This document shows positions 1-8,609 of a stretch of 64,000 nt of DNA, in pieces. How positions within the stretch are numbered: the first letter of the stretch is position 1; each line of letters starts with the position of its first letter. The position numbers and the translations under genes were made by a program. The DNA comes from Falsirhodobacter sp051195255 (GTDB lineage Bacteria > Pseudomonadota > Alphaproteobacteria > Rhodobacterales > Rhodobacteraceae), in NCBI RefSeq assembly GCF_051195255.1, contig NZ_JBNJLK010000009.1, forward strand, positions 75,803 through 139,802, given 5' to 3'. The notes beneath the pieces were generated by a model. That model did no database searches. It was not told the origin of the DNA and saw nothing but the letters and a program-made list of their open reading frames with translations.

Positions 1-193
1 CATAGGTGTCGTTGTACAGCGCCACGTAGTCCGGCCCCCAGAACAGCACGATCTGGACGGCGGCCTTTTCGACCGTTTCCATGACGACCCGCAATTCGAC
101 CGGCCAAGACCCGACGGGACCCAGGGGGGAGTCGGAGGGGAAAGCCGCGAGAAGGTCGCGCACCGTCGGTGACGTCACGTCGTGTCCAGTCAT
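1..193 (-). CDS. Sensor histidine kinase, N-terminal PAS part (cut by window edge)
   Basis: Only the first 64 codons are inside the window; the gene runs off the left edge. The visible protein starts MTGHDVTSPTVRDLL and then shows LGPVGSWPVELR followed by VLFWGPDYVALYNDTY. This is the start of the PAS/GAF sensor region found in many alphaproteobacterial soluble hybrid or HWE-type histidine kinases (the G-PxxxWP...L and WGPxxxxLYND signatures). The start at 193 is the first ATG in frame. It is divergent from the leader ORF and DMT exporter. The kinase core is not visible, so the kinase assignment rests on this N-terminal signature alone. Confidence 0.6.
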   Translation of the reverse strand, partial: MTGHDVTSPTVRDLLAAFPSDSPLGPVGSWPVELRVVMETVEKAAVQIVLFWGPDYVALYNDTY

Positions 194-302
194 GGGAAGG
201 ATCGGAATCGTAAAGGCCGAAACTAGTGCGATCCGCCGAAAGGTCTACCACTCGCGACGCCATAGCCGCGGAAGATCGTCTTGCCGCCGGGGAGGATTGC
301 CG

Positions 303-344
303 ATGTATTGGCCCGAACCGACCGCATCCGAAAGACCCCCATGA
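303..344 (+). CDS. Short leader ORF coupled to the DMT exporter
   Basis: This reads MYWPEPTASERPP and stops at TGA 342-344. It has the best ribosome binding site in the region, GGAGG at 291-295, seven bases before the ATG. Its stop overlaps the exporter start in an ATGA arrangement, while the exporter start at 341 has no Shine-Dalgarno of its own. Translation of the exporter is therefore probably coupled to this leader. Whether the peptide has a function is unknown; the adjacent Tyr-Trp-Pro codons could give ribosome stalling, but that is inference. Confidence 0.5.
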   Translation: MYWPEPTASERPP

Positions 345-1285
345 CGCCGCACCTTGCCGGAACCGCCGCCATCCTTTTCGCGGCCATTGTCTGGGGCACG
401 ACCGGAACCGCCGCCACCTTCGCACCCGGCGTCGGCGCGGCCGCCGTCGGGGCGGCGGCCATGGGCTTGGGCGGGCTCGCGCAGGCAGTGCTGGCCTTGG
501 GCGGAATCCGCCGCCACCGATCCGCCCTGCGGGACCAGCGCCGTCTTCTGATTGCGGGGGCGCTGGCGGTGGCGATGTATCCGCTGGCCTTCTACGCCTC
601 CATGCGGCTGGCGGGGGTGACGATCGGGACGGTGGTCACGATCGGATCGGCGCCCCTGCTGTCGGCGCTGCTGGAATACCGGCTGGACCGCGCGCCGCTG
701 ACGAAACGCTGGATGGCCGGCGCGCTGGTGGGGCTGGCGGGCATGGTCCTGATCTGTGGCGCCGAAGGGGACGGCACGGGCGGTCCCTCCGTCCCCTTGG
801 GCGTGGCGCTTGGCCTGCTGGGCGGGCTGACCTACGCGCTCTATTCCTGGACGGCGCGGGGAATGATGCTGCGGGGCGTGCCGTCGGCGGTCGCGATGGG
901 GGCCACCTTCGGGCTGGGCGGCTTTCTGTTGATGCCGGTGCTGGCCGTCACGGGCGGGGCGTTCTTGGCCTCATGGACCAACGCGGCGGTGGGGGTCTAC
1001 ATGGCGGCGGTGCCGATGTTCCTGGGCTATGTCGCCTTCGGCTACGGGCTGGCGCGGGTGCGGGCCAGCATGGCCACGACGCTGACGCTGCTGGAGCCGG
1101 TGGTGGCCGCCCTTCTGGCGGTGGTCGTCGTGGGGGAACGGCTGCCACCCTTGGGGTGGCTGGGCGTGGCGCTGGTGGTGGGTTGCCTTGTGATCGTGAC
1201 GATGCCCACCCCTTTGCGCCGAGAGCCCGGCCGGCAGGTCCGCCGGCCGGGCACCTTGTTCAGCCGATCGGCACGGCGCCGGTGA
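341..1285 (+). CDS. EamA/DMT-family drug/metabolite exporter
   Basis: Inner-membrane carrier of 314 residues with about ten hydrophobic helices arranged as two EamA repeats. The first opens with AAILFAAIVWGTTGTAATF and the second follows a short polar loop near residue 150. The family exports amino acids, nucleobases, dyes or other small metabolites by proton exchange; the substrate cannot be told here. The start at 341 gives the usual short cytoplasmic N terminus and overlaps the stop of the 13-residue leader. The 3' end overlaps the convergent citrate transporter gene by 26 bases, which leaves no room for a terminator between them. Confidence 0.85.
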   Translation: MTPHLAGTAAILFAAIVWGTTGTAATFAPGVGAAAVGAAAMGLGGLAQAVLALGGIRRHRSALRDQRRLLIAGALAVAMYPLAFYASMRLAGVTIGTVVTIGSAPLLSALLEYRLDRAPLTKRWMAGALVGLAGMVLICGAEGDGTGGPSVPLGVALGLLGGLTYALYSWTARGMMLRGVPSAVAMGATFGLGGFLLMPVLAVTGGAFLASWTNAAVGVYMAAVPMFLGYVAFGYGLARVRASMATTLTLLEPVVAALLAVVVVGERLPPLGWLGVALVVGCLVIVTMPTPLRREPGRQVRRPGTLFSRSARRR

Positions 1286-2567
1286 TCACCGCGCCCAGCA
1301 GCATCAGCCCCACCAGCAGGATCGACCATTTCATGGTGAAGCGCTGGTGATCCCCGAACTCCACCTTCGCGAGGCCCACCAGCACGAAGGCCGCAGGCAC
1401 CAAGGGCGACAGCATGTGCACCGGCTGGCCCACAAGGGAGGCGCGGGCGATCACCTCGGCCGGGATGCCGTATTCGGCGGCGGCCTGCGCCAGAACCGGC
1501 ACCACCCCGAAGTAGAACGCATCGTTGGACAGGAAGAAGGTGAACGGTGCTGACAGGACGGCCGTGATCAGCGGGATGTACTGCCCCGCCGCGTCCGGGA
1601 TCATCGCGACCACGCTTTGCGCCAGCGCGTCGGTCATGCCCGTGCCCATCATGATGCCGGTGAAGGCGCCCGCGCCGAACACCACGGCCACCACGTTCAG
1701 GACCGAACTTGCGTGCGAGGCGATGCGTTCGCGCTGGTCCGCCACGTTGGGGAAGTTCACGACCATGGCGATGGCGAAGCCCACCATGAACACCAGCGCC
1801 AGCGGGAACACGTCCGCCACCAGCAGTGCCATCATCGCGGCGGTCAGCGCGGCGTTGAAGCCCTTCAGCAGGGCCGAACGGGGCACGACCGCGCGGGTGG
1901 CCTCGTTGATCTGCTCCTCCAGGTCGGCGTCGCTGACATGGTCGAAGCGGATGGTGCCCAGGCGGCGGCGTTCCTGCAGGCCGAAATAGGCCGCGATCGC
2001 CAGCGATCCCGCGCAGGCCAGCGCGATGGCCGGGATCATCGGCACGAAGACCTGCCCCACATCCACGTGCAGCGCCGACATCACGCGCGCCGTCGGCCCG
2101 CCCCACGGCGCCACGTTGATGATGGCGTTGGGCATCACCGTGACGGCCGGAAGGATCAGCGGGTTGATGCCAAGCCGCAGGTGCAAGGGCATCATCGCCG
2201 TTACCACCAGCAGATACGTGGTCGACCCGTCCCCGTCGAGCGAGATGCACATCGACAGCGCGCAGGTGCCCACGATCACGCGCAGGGGGTCGCCATGGCA
2301 CTTGCGCACCACGAACCGCACCAGCGGGTCGAACAGGCCCACGTCGATCATCAGGCCAAAATACAGGATCGCGAACAGCAGCAGCACCGCCGTGGGGGCG
2401 ATCTTGCGCAGCCCGTCCATGACAAGATCGGGGATCTCGGGGCCGAAGCCCGCGATGGCGGCGAACAGGATCGGAACAAGGATAAGACCCATCAACGCCG
2501 AAAGACGTCCGGTCATGATGGCGGCCATGAAGGTGATGATCATGGCGTAGGCAAGGAATGTAAGCAC
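1260..2567 (-). CDS. CitMHS-family citrate/metal:H+ symporter
   Basis: Inner-membrane carrier of 435 residues with about 12 hydrophobic segments. MLTFLAYAMIITFMAAIM followed by RLSALMGLILVPILF is the typical CitMHS opening, and ISLDGDGSTTYLL and MPNAIINVAPWGGP are family blocks. These carriers import citrate complexed with Mg2+ or Ca2+ together with protons. I chose the GTG at 2567 rather than the ATG at 2588 because the Shine-Dalgarno AAAGGAG lies between them, five bases from the GTG, and the family begins at this point. It is the last gene of an operon after a two-component system and a TctC-like protein, which suggests tricarboxylate-responsive expression. Confidence 0.85.
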   Translation of the reverse strand: MLTFLAYAMIITFMAAIMTGRLSALMGLILVPILFAAIAGFGPEIPDLVMDGLRKIAPTAVLLLFAILYFGLMIDVGLFDPLVRFVVRKCHGDPLRVIVGTCALSMCISLDGDGSTTYLLVVTAMMPLHLRLGINPLILPAVTVMPNAIINVAPWGGPTARVMSALHVDVGQVFVPMIPAIALACAGSLAIAAYFGLQERRRLGTIRFDHVSDADLEEQINEATRAVVPRSALLKGFNAALTAAMMALLVADVFPLALVFMVGFAIAMVVNFPNVADQRERIASHASSVLNVVAVVFGAGAFTGIMMGTGMTDALAQSVVAMIPDAAGQYIPLITAVLSAPFTFFLSNDAFYFGVVPVLAQAAAEYGIPAEVIARASLVGQPVHMLSPLVPAAFVLVGLAKVEFGDHQRFTMKWSILLVGLMLLGAVITGAVPIG

Positions 2568-2645
2568 GAGATCTCCTTTCACCGCCATGGGGTCATGGCG
2601 ATGTCTTCGGTCTTTTCGGGGTCGGGGCGCGGAAGGGGCGGGATG

Positions 2646-3620
2646 TCAGGGAAGGCCCAGCTGGACGGCGCGGGTGCGGGCGTCCTGCGACATGCGGGAC
2701 AACCGCTCCCTCAGCCTTGGGCCGGTCAGGGGCATGGGTTCCAGATGACGGGACGCCAGCAGGTCGTGATAGGCGGGGCTGCGCAGGACATCGTCCAGCA
2801 GCCGCTGCCAGGCCAGCACATCCGCTTGCGGAACCTGCGGGCCGGTGTAGACCCCGCGCAGAACGGGCCAGTCCAGCGGGATGCCCTGTTCGCGCGCGGT
2901 GGGGATGGCGGCCAGCGCGCCTGGCAGCCGTTCGGCCGAATGCACGGCCAGGATGCGCAGCGGGCGGCCTTCGTCGATGGAGGTCTGGCTGTCGCCCGCG
3001 TCGTTCAGGCAGGCCGCGACAAAGCCCGCGACCAGCGCCTCCATGCAGCCGCCGCCGCCTTCGAAGGCGACAAAGCGCATCCGGTCGGGATCGATGCCGG
3101 CCAGCCGCGCCATGGTGGCCGCGCGCATCCAGTCCTGCCCGCCGATCACCCCGCCGCCGCCAAGGGCCATGCGCTGCGGTTCAGCCTTCACCGCCGCCAG
3201 AAGGTCCGGCAGGCCGCGCCACGGCGCATCCGCGCGCACGACGACCGCGCCATGATCCACGGCCAGCGCGGCCAGCCATTGCACGTCGTCCAGACCGCGA
3301 TCACCATAGTGACCCAGCGACAGGTTGTAGATCGAGCCTTCGGAGAAGGCGACCACAGTGGCCGGATCGGCGGGGGTCTGGTTGATCATGGCGTTGAAGG
3401 CCACGGCCCCCACCCCGCCCGGCATGAAGCGGCGGTTCACGGCAATGTCGTGCCCGGCCAGCGCGTCCGACAGAAGACGGCAGGTCAGGTCGAACCCGCC
3501 CCCCGGCTGCGCGGGGGCGATGCAGTTCACCGCGCGCGGCGGTGCCGCATGCGCAACGCTGGCCCAGACCGCCATGACGATCGACCAAAGCCAGACATGC
3601 AGGAAATGTCGGGTCGCCAC
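2646..3620 (-). CDS. TctC/Bug-type periplasmic tricarboxylate-binding protein, without TctAB
   Basis: Periplasmic binding protein of 324 residues. The signal peptide ends near VAHA/APP, followed by CIAPAQPGGGFDLTCRLL, the ligand-loop signature of the TctC (Bug) family. The start is the GTG at 3620, preceded by GGAGGGG at good spacing. No TctA or TctB gene is adjacent; the neighbours are a TctDE-like sensor/regulator pair upstream and a CitMHS carrier downstream. In Bordetella, a protein of this family (BctC) signals citrate to its BctDE two-component system, so a sensing role is plausible here. It could also serve the TctAB proteins at 15.5-17.5 kb. Confidence 0.8.
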   Translation of the reverse strand: MATRHFLHVWLWSIVMAVWASVAHAAPPRAVNCIAPAQPGGGFDLTCRLLSDALAGHDIAVNRRFMPGGVGAVAFNAMINQTPADPATVVAFSEGSIYNLSLGHYGDRGLDDVQWLAALAVDHGAVVVRADAPWRGLPDLLAAVKAEPQRMALGGGGVIGGQDWMRAATMARLAGIDPDRMRFVAFEGGGGCMEALVAGFVAACLNDAGDSQTSIDEGRPLRILAVHSAERLPGALAAIPTAREQGIPLDWPVLRGVYTGPQVPQADVLAWQRLLDDVLRSPAYHDLLASRHLEPMPLTGPRLRERLSRMSQDARTRAVQLGLP

Positions 3621-3692
3621 CAGCTGCCCCTCCTGTCGTTCCCCTCCGGGGTGTGACCCCCGCCCTCAAGGGAAGGTGTAGCGGACGTCACC

Positions 3693-5114
3693 TTACAATT
3701 GGCTTTCATTTCCCCCGACAAGACGATTTTTTGACAAGGTCGATGTCAGCGGAAGCACCAGCGCCACCTCCAGCCCGCCGCCGGCGCGGTTCGCGGCGGT
3801 GAAGGTCCCGCCATGCATCCGCGCTACCGCCACGGCCAGCGACAGGCCGATCCCCGCGCCGCCCTCGCCATCCGACAGGAACCGCTCGCCCACTCGGGCC
3901 AGACGGTCGGCGGTCATGCCGGGGCCGCGGTCGGACACGGTCATCGCGGCGTGGCGGGCGCGGCGGTCCAGCCGCAGCGTGACCTCGCCGCCCGCAGGGG
4001 ACAGGCGGACCGCGTTGTCCAGAAGGTTGCTCACCGCCTCGTACAGAAGGGTTTCGGCGGCGGGCAGGATCACGGGGGTGTCGGGCAGGTCCAGATCCAG
4101 CGCGATGCGCTTGCGGCGGGCGGCGGGCAGGTGCAGGAACGCCACCTCGCGCAGGACGGCCGACAGGTCCACGTCGGTCAGGGGCACCGCGCCGCTGTCC
4201 ACTCGCGCCAGCGCCAGAAGCTGGCCGGTGGTGCGGGCCGTGCGGTCCACCACGGCGCGCATCGCTTCCAGCGTGGCGTGGCGTTCGGCGGGATCAGGGG
4301 TGGTCAGCGCGTAATCCAGTTGCATCCGCAGCACCGACAAGGGCGTGCGCAACTGGTGCGAGGCATCGTCGAAGAACCGCTTCTGCCCCGCCGCCTGATC
4401 GGCGTGCCGCGCCATCAGGGCGTTGAAGCTGTCGATCAGGGGCCGCACCTCGGCCGGCAGGGCCGATCCGTCCAGCGGCGACAGATCCCCCGGCGCGCGG
4501 CGGTCGAAGCGGTCGCGCAGGCGCAAAAGGGGGCGCAGCGCCATCCCCACCCCCACCACCAGAACCGCCAGCGCCGCCAGAAGCGCCGTCGCGTCGCGCC
4601 AGAAGGCCAGCCGCGCGATCCGCCCCAGAAACGCCTCACGCGAGGCGGTAGTTTCCGCCACCTCGATCAGCACGGTCTGGGGGGTGGCGGCGCCATACAG
4701 CGGCACGGCCAGCTGCTTGCGGACCGCCCCCACCCGCAGACTTTGCCCCAGAAAGGTCGCGTCAAAGAACTGCGCCTTGCGGGTGGGGGACGGCGGGTCG
4801 GGCAAACGCGTGTCGCCGATCTGCACCAGCCCGTCATCGGTGCTGACGCGGAAATACACGGTGCCCGTGGCCGCCGCCTGAAGGTTCGCGAACAGGGCAT
4901 AAGGCAGCTCGATCCCAAGGCCGCCGCTTTGCACGGACAGGTCCGCCTCGATCGCGCGCAGGGCGCCGGACAGGGACCGGTCATAGGCGCTGTCGGCCAG
5001 CCGCGCGATGGCGTTCTGCGTCAGCCAGATCGACGATCCGAACACGCACAGGCTGGCCGGGATCATCCACAGCGCCAGCGTGGCGCGCAGCGACCGGACG
5101 CGGCGGTCAGGCAT
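3693..5114 (-). CDS. tctE: TctE-like sensor histidine kinase
   Basis: Inner-membrane sensor kinase of 473 residues. One membrane helix (ATLALWMIPASLCVFGSSIW) is followed by a periplasmic 2CSK_N-type sensor region, a second helix near residue 180, the phosphoacceptor box ASHQLRTPLSVLRMQLDYAL (His near 250), the N-box SNLLDNAVRLSP and the glycine boxes DRGPGMT and GGAGIGLSLAVAVARMHGG. All kinase motifs are intact. I chose the ATG at 5114, which overlaps the regulator stop by eight bases, over the ATG at 5138 because it gives translational coupling and a GAGG site. Known TctDE/BctDE systems respond to tricarboxylates and induce their transporters. Confidence 0.85.
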   Translation of the reverse strand: MPDRRVRSLRATLALWMIPASLCVFGSSIWLTQNAIARLADSAYDRSLSGALRAIEADLSVQSGGLGIELPYALFANLQAAATGTVYFRVSTDDGLVQIGDTRLPDPPSPTRKAQFFDATFLGQSLRVGAVRKQLAVPLYGAATPQTVLIEVAETTASREAFLGRIARLAFWRDATALLAALAVLVVGVGMALRPLLRLRDRFDRRAPGDLSPLDGSALPAEVRPLIDSFNALMARHADQAAGQKRFFDDASHQLRTPLSVLRMQLDYALTTPDPAERHATLEAMRAVVDRTARTTGQLLALARVDSGAVPLTDVDLSAVLREVAFLHLPAARRKRIALDLDLPDTPVILPAAETLLYEAVSNLLDNAVRLSPAGGEVTLRLDRRARHAAMTVSDRGPGMTADRLARVGERFLSDGEGGAGIGLSLAVAVARMHGGTFTAANRAGGGLEVALVLPLTSTLSKNRLVGGNESQL

Positions 5115-5778
5115 CCTCGGCCTCAAGGAAATAGCCAAGGCCGCGCAGGGTGACGATGCGCATGTCGTGGCCTTCCAGCTTGCGGCGCAGGCGGTGGATC
5201 AGCACCTCGATCGCTTCGGGCTGAAGATCGGCGTCCTCCCCCACAAGACGGTCGAGGATGTGGGTCTTCGACAACGGCTCCCCCACCCGCTGGATCAGAA
5301 GCTGAAGGATGGCATGTTCGCGCGGGGTCACGTGCAACGGATCGCCCGCCAGCGTGAAGCGGCGGGTCGCGTGGTCATAGGCCAGCGCGCCGCAGGAAAA
5401 GGCGCCGTTGGCGCGGCCCTGGCTGCGGCGGACAAGGGCGACCAGCCGGGCCTCCACCTCGCGCACGGCAAAGGGCTTGGACAGGAAATCGTCGGCCCCC
5501 GCGTGCAGAAGGGCGATGCGGTCCGACAGGTCGTCGCGCGCGGTCAGCACCAGAACGGGCAGCGTGCCGCCCGCCGCGCGGATGCGGGCCAGCACCTGCG
5601 CGCCGTCCAGATCCGGCAGGCCCAGATCCAGCAGCAGCACGTCGTAATCCCCCGCCAGCCCCCGCTTCACCGCCATGAGGCCGCTGTCTTCCCAATCCAC
5701 GATGATCCCGTGACCGGCCAGCGACTTCACCAGCCACAGGGCCAGATCGGCATCATCCTCCACCAGCAGACAGCGCAC
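5107..5778 (-). CDS. tctD: TctD-like OmpR-family response regulator
   Basis: Cytoplasmic regulator of 223 residues. The receiver domain shows acidic pocket VEDD, phosphoacceptor DVLLLDLGLPDLDG, conserved Thr in VLVLTARDD and Lys in LSKPFAVRE. The C-terminal winged helix is of the OmpR type, ending in IHRLRRKLEG and VTLRGLGYFLE. The start is the GTG at 5778 preceded by GGGGA; longer upstream reading adds no family sequence. It is the first gene of the four-gene operon with the sensor kinase, TctC-like protein and CitMHS carrier, and probably activates that operon. Confidence 0.88.
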   Translation of the reverse strand: MRCLLVEDDADLALWLVKSLAGHGIIVDWEDSGLMAVKRGLAGDYDVLLLDLGLPDLDGAQVLARIRAAGGTLPVLVLTARDDLSDRIALLHAGADDFLSKPFAVREVEARLVALVRRSQGRANGAFSCGALAYDHATRRFTLAGDPLHVTPREHAILQLLIQRVGEPLSKTHILDRLVGEDADLQPEAIEVLIHRLRRKLEGHDMRIVTLRGLGYFLEAEDA

Positions 5779-5908
5779 GGTTCGTCCCCTTCTTGCAGCG
5801 GGCTGCACCTTGGTCCGAAGACCCGCCGCGCGCAAGATGGCGAAGGTTGCCGCATACCCTTCGGGCCGATAGGGTCCGGTCAGGAATCTGGAACGAAGGA
5901 CCTGCCCC

Positions 5909-7873
5909 ATGCCCACCATCCTCAGCCGTCGCGCGCTGCTTCTGACGGGGGCGGCGGGGGCCGTCACGCTGCTGCACCCCTTCACCGCGCGCGCCGCCGC
6001 CGGGCAGGCGCATCTGAGGATCCTGGCCACCACCGACCTGCACTGCAACGTCCGCCCCTACGACTACTACGCCGACAAGGGCGCCGACACGCTGGGCCTT
6101 GCGCGCACCGCCACGATCCTGGACGGCCTGCGGGCCGAGGCGGCGAACAGCCTGACCGTGGACAATGGCGATTACCTTCAGGGCAACCCGATGGGGGACT
6201 GGGCCGCGCATGGCGGCATGGCCAAAGGCGACGTGCATCCGGTGATCGCGGCCATGAACGCCGTCGGCTATGACGCGGGCACCCTGGGCAACCACGAGTT
6301 CAACTATGGCGTCCCCTTCCTCGAACGGGTGAACGCGGGCGCGACCTTCCCCGTCGTCTGCGCGAACTTCGCGCGGTCGCTGGGTGCTTCGCCGGTGGAG
6401 GATGACCTTTGGGCAAAACCTTATGTCCTTCTGGACCGCGAACTGAAGGACGGCGAGGGGCAGACCCACCCGATCCGCATCGGCATCATCGGCTTCGTGC
6501 CGCCGCAGATCCTGCAATGGGACCGCGCGAATCTGGAAGGCCGGTTCCAGACCCGCGACATCGTGGAGGCCGCGAAGGCCTGGATCCCCGTGCTGCGGAA
6601 CGAAGGCGCGGATCTGGTCGTCGCCCTGTGCCATTCGGGCATCGATACGGCCGCCTATGCGCCGGGGATGGAGAACGCGGCCTATCACCTGGCGCGCGTG
6701 CCGGGGATCGACGCGCTGATCACCGGCCACGCCCATTCCACCTGGCCTTCGGACGCGTATGAGGGGGAGGGCATGGACCCCGCCACCGGCCGCATCCACG
6801 GCGGGCCCGCCGTCATGGCCGGTTTCTGGGGATCGCATCTGGGCGTGGTGGACCTGATGCTGACCCGCGACGGCGACCGCTGGACGGTGTCGGAAGGCGA
6901 ATCCGCGCTGCACCCGATCGCGACGCGGGACGAGGATGGCAAGACCGTGGCGCTGGTCGGCGATTACGCCCCCGCGGTGGAGGCGACGGCCGCGGCGCAT
7001 GCGGCGACGCTGGATTACATCCGCGCCGAGGTGGGCCGCACGGACGCGCCGCTTCACAGCTATTTCGCGCTGGTGGCGGACGATCCCTCGGTCCAGATCG
7101 TCAGCCTGGCGCAAAGCTGGTACGTCGCCCAGCTTCTGAAAGGGACGGAGCATGAAGGGCTGCCGATCCTGTCGGCCGCCGCCCCCTTCAAGGCGGGCGG
7201 GCGCGGCGGGCCGGACTATTACACCGATGTGCCGGTGGGGCCGGTCGCCATCAAGAACGTGTCGGACCTGTATCTGTATCCCAACACGCTGTGCGCCGTG
7301 CGGATCACGGGCGCGCAACTGACGGACTGGCTGGAACGGTCGGCCGGGGCCTTCCATCAGGTGCAGGCGGGACAAGCGGACCAGCCGCTGCTGAACCCCG
7401 ACTTCCGCTCCTACAACTTCGACGTGATCGACGGGGTGACCTATCGCATCGACCTGACCCAGCCGTCCCGCTTCGACATGGAGGGGGCGCTGGCGGACGA
7501 AGGCGCGCACCGCATCGTCGATCTGGCGTGGAACGGCCAGCCCGTGACGCCCGAACAGGAATTCGTGGTGGCCACCAACAACTACCGTGCCTCGGGCGGG
7601 GGGACGTTCGCGGGGGCCGATGGCCGCACCACGATCCTGCAGGCGCCGGACGCGAACCGCGACGTGGTCGTGCGCTTCATCCAGGATCAGGAAACGATCA
7701 GCCCTTCGGCCGATGCGAACTGGACCTTTGCCCCGGCGGGCGGCGCGACCGTGCTGTTCCAGACCGGCCCCAAGGCCGTGACCTATCTGGACGAGGTGCG
7801 CGCCCGTGGTGTGGCGCTGGACCATGTGGGCCCGGCCGAAGGCGGGTTCGAGACGTTCCGCATCACGCTGTAA
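5909..7873 (+). CDS. cpdB: 2',3'-cyclic-nucleotide 2'-phosphodiesterase/3'-nucleotidase, Tat-exported
   Basis: Periplasmic dimetal phosphoesterase of 654 residues that hydrolyses 2',3'-cyclic nucleotides and 3'-nucleotides to nucleosides and phosphate. The N terminus LSRRALLLTGAAG ending TARAAAG is a twin-arginine signal. The metallophosphatase motifs are all present: TTDLHCN (about 41), DNGDYLQG (about 87), GNHEF (about 128), CHSGID (about 241) and TGHAHS (about 271). A 5'-nucleotidase C-terminal domain fills residues 340-600. Length matches the CpdB family. It is transcribed alone, divergent from the TctD-like regulator, and its 3' end is 14 bases from the convergent TetR gene. Confidence 0.9.
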   Translation: MPTILSRRALLLTGAAGAVTLLHPFTARAAAGQAHLRILATTDLHCNVRPYDYYADKGADTLGLARTATILDGLRAEAANSLTVDNGDYLQGNPMGDWAAHGGMAKGDVHPVIAAMNAVGYDAGTLGNHEFNYGVPFLERVNAGATFPVVCANFARSLGASPVEDDLWAKPYVLLDRELKDGEGQTHPIRIGIIGFVPPQILQWDRANLEGRFQTRDIVEAAKAWIPVLRNEGADLVVALCHSGIDTAAYAPGMENAAYHLARVPGIDALITGHAHSTWPSDAYEGEGMDPATGRIHGGPAVMAGFWGSHLGVVDLMLTRDGDRWTVSEGESALHPIATRDEDGKTVALVGDYAPAVEATAAAHAATLDYIRAEVGRTDAPLHSYFALVADDPSVQIVSLAQSWYVAQLLKGTEHEGLPILSAAAPFKAGGRGGPDYYTDVPVGPVAIKNVSDLYLYPNTLCAVRITGAQLTDWLERSAGAFHQVQAGQADQPLLNPDFRSYNFDVIDGVTYRIDLTQPSRFDMEGALADEGAHRIVDLAWNGQPVTPEQEFVVATNNYRASGGGTFAGADGRTTILQAPDANRDVVVRFIQDQETISPSADANWTFAPAGGATVLFQTGPKAVTYLDEVRARGVALDHVGPAEGGFETFRITL

Positions 7874-7887
7874 CCTGTGGCGGGCGT

Positions 7888-8490
7888 TCAGCCCACCCGC
7901 AGGCTGCGGATCTGCTGGCGGATCAGCTTTCCGCCCAGGTCGAACAGCGCGAAGGACTTCTTCGCCCGCAGCCATTCGGCCAGCACGCCGTTCATCGTGA
8001 TCATCATCGCGAAGGCCGCCTCCTGCGGGGTGAAGTCGGGGTCCAGCTGCCCCTGGTCCCGCGCCAGCGTCATCAGCTGCGTCAGGACGGTGAAGACATC
8101 GGCGTTCGCTTCGGCCAGCGAGGTGTCCTCGTCCAGCGCGCGCAGGTTGGCGGTCACGATTTCGAACATGCGCTGGCGGCGTTCGTCGCCCTCGAACTCG
8201 CGCAGGATCTCCTGCCCCACGCTTTCGATCAGGGCCAGCGGATCGTCGTGGCCCTCGGCGGCTGCGGCGCGTGCCATGGCGGCCTGCGGCGGATCGACCC
8301 GTTGGTTCAGGGCGCGCAACAGCTCCGACTTGTCCTTGAAGTGCCAGTAGAAGGCGCCGCGGGTGACGCCCGCCGCCCGCGACACCTTCTCGAGGCTCGT
8401 GTTCGCGATGCCATGGTTCAGGAAGACCGTCTCGGCCGCGTCCATGATGGCCTGCCGCGTCGCTTCCGCGTCATCTCGGGTTCTGCGCAT
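7888..8490 (-). CDS. TetR regulator of the AcrR/TtgR type
   Basis: DNA-binding repressor of 200 residues. The helix-turn-helix TSLEKVSRAAGVTRGAFYWHF (about 30-50) is close to AcrR, TtgR and SmeT, which control RND efflux pumps; the C-terminal half is the all-helical TetR_C ligand domain. The start at 8490 is the first ATG before the helix-turn-helix. No RND pump genes adjoin it: the divergent neighbour is an intradiol dioxygenase. A palindrome close to the E. coli AcrR box lies 29 bases upstream, so it is likely autoregulated and may repress the divergent gene or a distant pump. Confidence 0.85.
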   Translation of the reverse strand: MRRTRDDAEATRQAIMDAAETVFLNHGIANTSLEKVSRAAGVTRGAFYWHFKDKSELLRALNQRVDPPQAAMARAAAAEGHDDPLALIESVGQEILREFEGDERRQRMFEIVTANLRALDEDTSLAEANADVFTVLTQLMTLARDQGQLDPDFTPQEAAFAMMITMNGVLAEWLRAKKSFALFDLGGKLIRQQIRSLRVG

Positions 8491-8518
8491 GATCTGCCTT
8501 TACTTTCTCATGTCTCTT

Positions 8519-8542
8519 TACATACAGTGGTGGATGTATACT
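8519..8542. promoter_or_regulatory. Candidate TetR operator resembling the AcrR box
   Basis: A 24-base imperfect palindrome beginning TACATACA and containing TGGATGTATAC lies between the tetR start (8490) and the dioxygenase start (8610). The left eight bases are identical to the known E. coli acrAB operator (TACATACA...TGAATGTATGTA) and the spacing matches. It is placed to control tetR, the divergent dioxygenase, or both. Confidence 0.65.
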
Positions 8543-8609
8543 TTCATCCGCATGCCACCTGGACAACCGGGCGGCCCGGCACCTTGCCGGAAGGAAGGGA
8601 AAGGCTTGC

